A DNA stretch of 46,504 bases from JAVBNW01 sp031551255 (GTDB lineage: Bacteria > Bacillota > Clostridia > Christensenellales > UBA1750). Under the pieces are notes generated by a model. It worked only from the letters and a program-made list of their open reading frames with translations. It was not told where the DNA came from and searched no databases. Positions 41,276-46,504 of the stretch are shown here, piece by piece (the stretch's first letter is position 1; every line of letters begins with the position of its first letter). The position numbers and the translations under genes are program-made. Location of the stretch: NCBI GenBank assembly GCA_031551255.1, contig JAVBNW010000054.1, positions 1 through 46,504 on the forward strand. Direction: 5' to 3'.

Positions 41276-41314
41276 GAAACATGGCGATGGTAAAAATGGA
41301 TGACCGGGGGTGTT

Positions 41315-43306
41315 ATGGCGATGACGCTTGCCGATCGTTATTGGGCGGCGCAGAGCAATTTTTTATTAGAAGCTATCGCGCTGGCACGCGGCAAGGAAGG
41401 AGCTTCGCGAGGCAAGGCGGTAGAGCTGGAGGGACAAGTCTGCCTTTTGGCGGAACAGGCTCGCGAGGAAGGCTTTTTTTTGCCGCTTGAAACGGCAATG
41501 GAGTGCTCGGGCGCGCAAGGCCTTGCGGGCCTTGCCTTGCTCCTCGCGTTTGTTTGCCAGATGGAGCCCGCCGTTTCGGCGGCGCTCGGTGAAGAAGCCA
41601 CGCCTTTGGCGGCGGCCCGCCTATATGGGGCGCTTCATCCCCAGGAGGCGGATGGCGGCGCACTGCTTTCCGCCCGCTGGCTCAGGACGCTGGCGGTTCC
41701 TTCCGAGCTGCCGCCGCCCTTGGCCCCAATGCGGCTGACGCGCCGCGCATTTGATTTTTTGCGCGAGGGCATGCAAGCGCCTCCACCGGCCATTGCGTCG
41801 CTTACTCCCTATTTTCCTTATGAGCAAAACGGCGAGGGGCGCGCCATTCCGAAAGAGGAACATGCCGACGCCGACGCGACGCTTGCGCCGCTGCTCGCCG
41901 CGCTTCGTTCGCAGTCGGAAGACGACAGCTGGCTTATGATGTTTCAAACGCCCGGCATGGTTGCGCGCGAGCGCTATATCGAGCGGCTGGCGCACCATCT
42001 GGATGTGGCGTGCCTGCACGTGGACGCCTTTGCGCTCAAGCGGGATTTTGAGGCCTGCGTTGGTGAAATTTTGCAGGAAACCAGTCTGTATGCTCCGCTG
42101 ATCGCCATCCATAACGTGGAGGAGCTCATGCCCACGGACGGTGAGGAAGATCCGCTTTTGTACGACTTGCTTTCCAGGCTCGAGGGAAGCGCGCAGTTTG
42201 TGGTTTTCACGGGCGAGCTCGCTTGGCGGCCTATGCGGCCGGTTAATCGACAGTTCTTTCTATTTTCGACGGCATCGCTGCCTATCCTGGAGCGCACGGT
42301 GCGCTGGCGCGCGCTCTTGCCCCCGCAGGTGGATGCCGCCTCTTTGGCCTATCGCTTCGATCTAGATGCGCGCCAGATGCGGGATGCCTTTGTTGAGGCG
42401 ACGACCCAGTGCGCCGCGCTCGGCGCCGCGCTCGACGACAAGGCGGTATTTTCGGCCTGCTATCACCAGGTATCCAGCAACCTTTCACGCCACGCGCAGC
42501 TGATTCGCCCGCGCTATCAATGGGGCGACCTGATCCTCGCGCCCGCGACGATGAATGTGCTTAAGCAGGCGTGTAGCCATGTCAACCATCGCGAGCTCGT
42601 GTTGGAAGAATGGGGGTTTCAACGCATGCTCCCCTACGGGCGCTCGGTATCGCTGGTGTTTATGGGCCCGCCGGGCACGGGCAAGACGATGGCCGCGCAG
42701 GTTTTGGCCAACCAGCTCAACTATGAGATTTACCGCGTCGACATCTCGCAGATGGTATCCAAGTACGTCGGCGAAACGGAGAAGAACCTTGACGCGGTGT
42801 TTGCCGAGGCCGCCAAGGTAGGCGTCATCCTATTTTTCGACGAAGCGGATGCGCTGTTTGCACGGCGGACCGAGGTGAAGGATTCACACGACAAATATGC
42901 GAACATGGAATCCGGCTTTTTGCTGCAGCGCGTGGAGGATTATGATGGACTGGTGATCCTGGCTACCAATCACATGGGCAATATGGACGAGGCGTTTGTG
43001 CGGCGCATGACGTTTGTAGTGCGCTTCTCCCTGCCGGATGTAGCCTGCCGCAAGCGCATGTGGCGAGAGATGCTTCCCGCGGGCGTGCCGCGCGAGGGCT
43101 TGGATGAAGATTTTCTCGCCGAGAGCTTTGAGTTTTCCGGCAGCGACATCAAAACCATCCTGCTGCACGCCGCGTTTGGCGCCGCCGAGGAAGGGGCGCC
43201 GATGGACATGGGGCATATCGCCCGCGCCGTGCGCTATCATCACGAGAAAATCGGCAAGACGTTTATGGCCTCGTCGTTTGGCCCCTATGCGGAGCTGCTC
43301 AAGTGA
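41315..43306 (+). CDS. AAA+ ATPase, contractile-injection-associated type
   Basis: A 663-aa protein. The N-terminal 400 residues are helical and not recognised, apart from a degenerate P-loop-like fold. The C-terminal part is a classic AAA+ module: GPPGTGKT at 451-458, SQMVSKYVGETEKNLD, Walker B VILFFDEADALF near 504-514, sensor 1 VILATNHMGN, and MDEAFVRRM with arginine finger candidates. The stretch RPRYQWGDLIL..VNHRELVLEEWGF before Walker A is characteristic of the ATPases of extracellular contractile injection systems (Afp15/Pvc15-like). No such structural genes are in view. The start could also be ATG 41300 or 41321. Confidence 0.85.
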   Translation: MAMTLADRYWAAQSNFLLEAIALARGKEGASRGKAVELEGQVCLLAEQAREEGFFLPLETAMECSGAQGLAGLALLLAFVCQMEPAVSAALGEEATPLAAARLYGALHPQEADGGALLSARWLRTLAVPSELPPPLAPMRLTRRAFDFLREGMQAPPPAIASLTPYFPYEQNGEGRAIPKEEHADADATLAPLLAALRSQSEDDSWLMMFQTPGMVARERYIERLAHHLDVACLHVDAFALKRDFEACVGEILQETSLYAPLIAIHNVEELMPTDGEEDPLLYDLLSRLEGSAQFVVFTGELAWRPMRPVNRQFFLFSTASLPILERTVRWRALLPPQVDAASLAYRFDLDARQMRDAFVEATTQCAALGAALDDKAVFSACYHQVSSNLSRHAQLIRPRYQWGDLILAPATMNVLKQACSHVNHRELVLEEWGFQRMLPYGRSVSLVFMGPPGTGKTMAAQVLANQLNYEIYRVDISQMVSKYVGETEKNLDAVFAEAAKVGVILFFDEADALFARRTEVKDSHDKYANMESGFLLQRVEDYDGLVILATNHMGNMDEAFVRRMTFVVRFSLPDVACRKRMWREMLPAGVPREGLDEDFLAESFEFSGSDIKTILLHAAFGAAEEGAPMDMGHIARAVRYHHEKIGKTFMASSFGPYAELLK

Positions 43307-43329
43307 CCTCGAATCTCAAAACATTCGCA

Positions 43330-43369
43330 CAAATCAGCTCGGCGGGAAACTCCCCGCCGAGCTGATTTG
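43330..43369. terminator. Bidirectional terminator between convergent genes
   Basis: A long perfect stem (CAAATCAGCTCGGCGGG / CCCGCCGAGCTGATTTG) with a 5-6-nt loop lies 23 nt after the AAA+ stop and serves both strands. Confidence 0.88.
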
Positions 43370-43484
43370 CTTAAGCTACCCTAACCTGATAGGCTTGGTC
43401 GCGCCGTTGCTTACTCTCGCCGTATTTCCTCGGCCGGGGGCTTAGGGGTACGCGTACCCCCCGTGCCGTTGTACCCCCGTGCCG

Positions 43485-45026
43485 TCATGGCTGGCCGCTC
43501 ATGCGCTGGCGCTGTACGATTTTTCGTTGGTTGATCTTTTGCAAAAGCTCCGCATATTTCTGGTTCATATCGCCCTGGATGCCTTCCATGACGCCGGCGA
43601 CGGGCTTTCCGGCCGTCTTTCCGGAGCCTGGAGCCACCCCGTTGGCGATGAATTGATATGCCGCCGCAATATTTTGGTTAATGTTATAAAACGTGCCCCG
43701 CCGCACGAAGGCGTCGTTGCTAAGAACCATTTGGTCGTCGGCGATTCTGTCGGTCGGGGCGAAGCCCGCGGTGGCGGTGGTTACCGCGGGGCATATGAAG
43801 CGCAGCATGAGGTTGGAGATGGTGAGCATATCCGTGTTGGCCAACCCGCCGGAGCTATCGACAAAATTAAAGCTTTCCGACGCCAAGCTGGAAGCAGCGA
43901 TGACATCGAGCAACTCGTCGGGTACGCTGCCCAGCAAGGCGTTGATGATCTGCTTTGCATGAGGAATCAAGTGTTCCGCCTGGATGCTGAAACCCGTCAT
44001 ACCTCCAATGCTTGTATCCACCTGGATGCCCCCGCTTTTGATGCCGCCCGCGAGGCCCTGCATTGTGGTGGAGAGGATGCCCTTTGCGATGGGAATCAGT
44101 GTGGAGGCGGAAATATCTCTGCCCAGGGCCTTCATGCCGGTGATGAGCTTTGAATCGTCCCCCCTGAGCGCCTGAAAGGATAAGGAGGGGTTGGGGTTTT
44201 CGTCGGTCTTGAGCTTGTCGCGCTGCTGGGTTAGCTCATCTCGGCTTTCCGTAACGTACTGATCGAGCGACTGCTGCCATTGCTGCTGCCGTTGCTGTTC
44301 CTGCTGCTGCCGAAGCGCCTGTTCTTCGCGCTCGAGCTTCGTCATTTTGCCGGATAGCATTTGATCTTGCACCCTCAGGTGCAACGCGAGATCGGAAACC
44401 GCCTTCGCCTTTTTTTCCTCGCCCGAGGACATGGCGTCGTTGCCGGTATAGGCCCTGTGCTTATCCAGCCATGCCTCCGCCTGTGCCGCCAGCGCGGCGA
44501 GCGTTTTGCGCTTGCCCTTGATATCGTCTATGCTCTCCTCGGGCAAGGAGTGAAAGGCTGAAAAGGACGAGAGAATTTTGCCGTAATCCGTCTTTCCAAA
44601 TAGCTTAAAGCTCGCCTTGCCGCCCTCTTTAAGCATGCGCTCGGGGCTATAGTCGAGCTGAAAATTACGCCTTTCGCTCCCCATCGTCATGTCGAACATC
44701 ATGCCCGCGTGCTGCTGAAGTATCGGCGAACCGCTTAAGTCGGCCCCCGTAGTTTTCGATGCGAATAAGCCTTTGGCCGGAGAGTTGCCCATATTTTCTT
44801 CGTCGAACCCCCCGTTGCGCAGATGCGTAAGGAACATCATGCCGGGGCGCTCTTCCTGGGGCGTGTTTTCGTATTGTTCGCCTAGTTCTTCGCCGGTACG
44901 GTTTGCAAGGCCGGAGCTGGTGCGCGCCTGCGCGACGCGCTGCGCATTTTGCTGAACATACGCTTGCACCCGGCGGGAGCGCTCTTGCTTTTCGGCTTTT
45001 TTGGATTTGCTGGAAAACAGCGACAT
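43485..45026 (-). CDS. Coiled-coil hypothetical protein, 513 aa
   Basis: Not recognised. A basic N-terminus (MSLFSSKSKKAEKQERSRR) leads to a region of polar helices. A glutamine-rich coiled coil lies at about 230-290 (LEREEQALRQQQEQQRQQQWQQ), and a C-terminal domain (about 310-490) has hydrophobic segments too broken for normal membrane helices. No signal peptide is present. The Gln-rich coil and modest hydrophobicity would suit a secreted or injected protein. GGAAGGGA lies 6 nt before the ATG at 45026. It lies convergent to the AAA+ gene and downstream of the BTAD regulator. Confidence 0.75.
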   Translation of the reverse strand: MSLFSSKSKKAEKQERSRRVQAYVQQNAQRVAQARTSSGLANRTGEELGEQYENTPQEERPGMMFLTHLRNGGFDEENMGNSPAKGLFASKTTGADLSGSPILQQHAGMMFDMTMGSERRNFQLDYSPERMLKEGGKASFKLFGKTDYGKILSSFSAFHSLPEESIDDIKGKRKTLAALAAQAEAWLDKHRAYTGNDAMSSGEEKKAKAVSDLALHLRVQDQMLSGKMTKLEREEQALRQQQEQQRQQQWQQSLDQYVTESRDELTQQRDKLKTDENPNPSLSFQALRGDDSKLITGMKALGRDISASTLIPIAKGILSTTMQGLAGGIKSGGIQVDTSIGGMTGFSIQAEHLIPHAKQIINALLGSVPDELLDVIAASSLASESFNFVDSSGGLANTDMLTISNLMLRFICPAVTTATAGFAPTDRIADDQMVLSNDAFVRRGTFYNINQNIAAAYQFIANGVAPGSGKTAGKPVAGVMEGIQGDMNQKYAELLQKINQRKIVQRQRMSGQP

Positions 45027-45219
45027 GCGCGATCCCTTCCTTTGCGCGGTCATTTCCTATACCATACGCCTGCTTGCTGAACGAAACGATGAACAAACAG
45101 AAAAAGAACGCCCGCTTTGCGACGATATCCCTATGAATTTTAAAGTTTCATAACCGCAATTGTAAAGCGGCAAAGGAAGATGTCTTCTGTGTGCGGTTTT
45201 CGCTTATCCGGGATATGCC

Positions 45220-46504
45220 CTACCGCCGCTTTGCCACGGCGAGCGGGTCGCCCCCCAACAAAGAGCAAATGCGGTTTTGGGTGTGCGGCTCGGGCGCGAC
45301 GCCGAGTTCGTCCTTAAGTAGTTTCCACAGCGTGCGGTATTGTCGTATGGCGGCGGTTCGGTTGCCAAGTTCCACATAGCAGGCAATCAGACGCGTCTGC
45401 CACAGTTCGTTGAAAGGATCCAACGCGACAGCCCTGCGCAAATATTCCAAAGCCTCGGTGCACCGGCCCGACTGCACGAGAATTTCTCCGATGCGCCTCA
45501 GCGCGCCGATCGCCTGTTGTTCAAAACGGGTCTGCCGTGCGATGTGCCAATCTCCGCTCAGAGACTCCATATAGGATCCGGCGTACAAAGAAAGCGCGTC
45601 GGCTTGGGCGAGCAGGTCCTCGGCGGGCATGCCGCCGGCGCGGGTAAGCAGGGGCTCCAAAGCGCTCAAGTCGCTCGCAACTACATCCAAACGAAGATGG
45701 TAGGCGTGGTTTTCATGGCGTATCCAGTCTTCCAACCCATAAGGGTCGAGCGCCTTGCGCAGATTGTAGAGCGAGGTGTGAAACAGCGAGCGCGCCTGTT
45801 GCGCGGAGAGCTCGGGCCACAGCGCGGCGAGAATTTCATCCCGATGAATTTCTTCTCCGGCGCGGTGAACGAAATAGCACAACAACTCCTGGGTTTTGCG
45901 CGTGCGAAATTTGATCGGTAGCCGCAACTCATCTTGAGGGATCGCTTCAAAGGAACCGAAGCAGCGAAGGTATAGCGGCGAGGCGGGTATGGCCCCGGCA
46001 AGGGAGGGGAGGGAGTTCAGCGCGTTTTTCAGCGATGTCGGCGGCTCGATCATATGCTTGCGAAGGTACGCCGCCAACTCGGCCGCGCCCGTGCTCGCAT
46101 CCCCCATATTGCCTTCCGCCAGGGAGCTGGCGGCGAGCATGGCCTTGCCCAGGGCTACATACAGAGCCAAATGGGCGCTTTGCGCCATGCCGATACAGGC
46201 TTGGGCGCGCTGCCTTGCATCGGCGTGTCTCGCTGCGAGGGCCGCTTCGGCAGCCAACAAAGCCGCGTGGGTCGCGAGGATGCAGTGCGCGCTGCGAAGC
46301 CGATCGATCATCGCATCCCATTTTGCGGGAATATACGGCGCGTCATGTATGATGATGAGTTCCGCAAGCAACTGCCTTGTGGAGGAGTTGGCGATGGATT
46401 CCCTAAGCACCGAAGGGGGGACGACCCCCGGATAAAACGTGTGCAATATCGTAAGGACGATGCCTGCGGGTTCTGTATAAGGAACCCCTGTAAAATCGGC
46501 GGGG
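45220..46504 (-). CDS. BTAD-type (SARP-like) transcriptional regulator, partial at the right edge
   Basis: The C-terminal 420 or more residues of a larger regulator. A winged helix (LRCFGSFEAIPQDE.., RTRKTQELLCYFVHRAGEEIHRDEILAALWPE) is followed by a bacterial transcriptional activation domain of TPR-like helices (ALEYLRRAVALDPFNELWQTRLIACYVELGNRTAAIRQY). The frame stays open to the window edge and reads as protein (PADFTGVPYTEPAGIVLTIL), so the TTG at 46446 is not the real start. Large BTAD proteins often carry a STAND NTPase in front. It probably activates neighbouring genes. Confidence 0.85.
   Translation of the reverse strand, partial: PADFTGVPYTEPAGIVLTILHTFYPGVVPPSVLRESIANSSTRQLLAELIIIHDAPYIPAKWDAMIDRLRSAHCILATHAALLAAEAALAARHADARQRAQACIGMAQSAHLALYVALGKAMLAASSLAEGNMGDASTGAAELAAYLRKHMIEPPTSLKNALNSLPSLAGAIPASPLYLRCFGSFEAIPQDELRLPIKFRTRKTQELLCYFVHRAGEEIHRDEILAALWPELSAQQARSLFHTSLYNLRKALDPYGLEDWIRHENHAYHLRLDVVASDLSALEPLLTRAGGMPAEDLLAQADALSLYAGSYMESLSGDWHIARQTRFEQQAIGALRRIGEILVQSGRCTEALEYLRRAVALDPFNELWQTRLIACYVELGNRTAAIRQYRTLWKLLKDELGVAPEPHTQNRICSLLGGDPLAVAKRR

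Noticed and set aside
43445..43460. 16-nt palindrome GGGGTACGCGTACCCC near the end of the 513-aa gene
   Set aside because: It lies between a strong terminator and a 3' end among other GC-rich short repeats, so no regulatory role can be argued.
41315..46504. Complete extracellular contractile injection system
   Set aside because: Only the ATPase resembles one; no sheath, tube, spike, baseplate or LysM protein is encoded in the window.

Overview
The window looks like a chromosomal segment of a GC-rich member of the Bacillota, probably Clostridia. The signs are strong AGGAGG-type ribosome binding sites, lipobox lipoproteins, sigma-A type promoters, a Firmicutes-style (T7SSb-like) EssC/WXG100 locus, and AbrB, XRE and FadR-type GntR regulators. 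No rRNA, tRNA, intact transposase or phage structural gene was seen.

Layout. Positions 1-221 are the decaying trailing end of a type I-C-like CRISPR array, closed by a strong hairpin. A two-gene signalling operon follows on the minus strand: a membrane hybrid histidine kinase and a REC-LuxR response regulator, with a sigma-A promoter overlapped by a 17-nt palindrome. From 3537 to 18273 a long plus-strand cluster encodes a type VII secretion-like system. It begins with envelope proteins (DUF3592, DUF3137, LemA, small membrane proteins, two lipoproteins and a bitopic coiled-coil protein). It continues with a 1537-aa FHA-FtsK/SpoIIIE ATPase (EssC), a YukD-like ubiquitin fold protein, five consecutive WXG100 proteins and an Ala-rich membrane protein. 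No EsaA, EssA or EssB is recognisable. Positions 18672-20367 hold an AbrB regulator with an ABC exporter. At 20525-21649 two paralogous XRE repressors face a SLOG-family gene across perfect TTAGTGA-N4-TCACTAA operators. Positions 21668-27701 hold a NUDIX hydrolase, two more lipoproteins, a patchwork of small genes and decayed genes, and a beta-propeller-like gene.

Positions 27820-34350 form a catabolic locus. A six-gene minus-strand operon encodes a GntR regulator, an SDR, a 6PGDH-like oxidoisomerase, a Gfo/Idh/MocA dehydrogenase, a DUF4038/GH140-type glycosidase and a TIM-barrel isomerase or decarboxylase. A divergent amidohydrolase faces it. The combination of families matches the bacterial D-apiose/apionate pathway. 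Positions 34599-38943 encode an unknown 448-aa protein, overlapping by 8 nt a protein that joins an extracellular propeller-like domain, a cache-like domain and an MFS transporter. Positions 39636-46504 hold a membrane-tethered sigma-like protein, an AAA+ ATPase of the kind found with extracellular contractile injection systems, a 513-aa coiled-coil protein, and a partial BTAD-type regulator that runs off the right edge.

Three non-coding signals cross gene boundaries. (1) A family of about 164-bp elements with TATAGTC terminal inverted repeats and a conserved core: three well preserved copies, one core-only copy and one doubtful copy. They are MITE-like. (2) A motif AGGTAACYCCSGG lies 87-106 nt upstream of the first genes of the secretion cluster, of its second transcription unit, and of the remote lipoprotein pair, which suggests a shared regulon. 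(3) Two diverged copies of a hairpin-rich unit lie in the largest gap of the secretion cluster, with stems kept despite sequence change. All calls are by reading alone; no database search was run.
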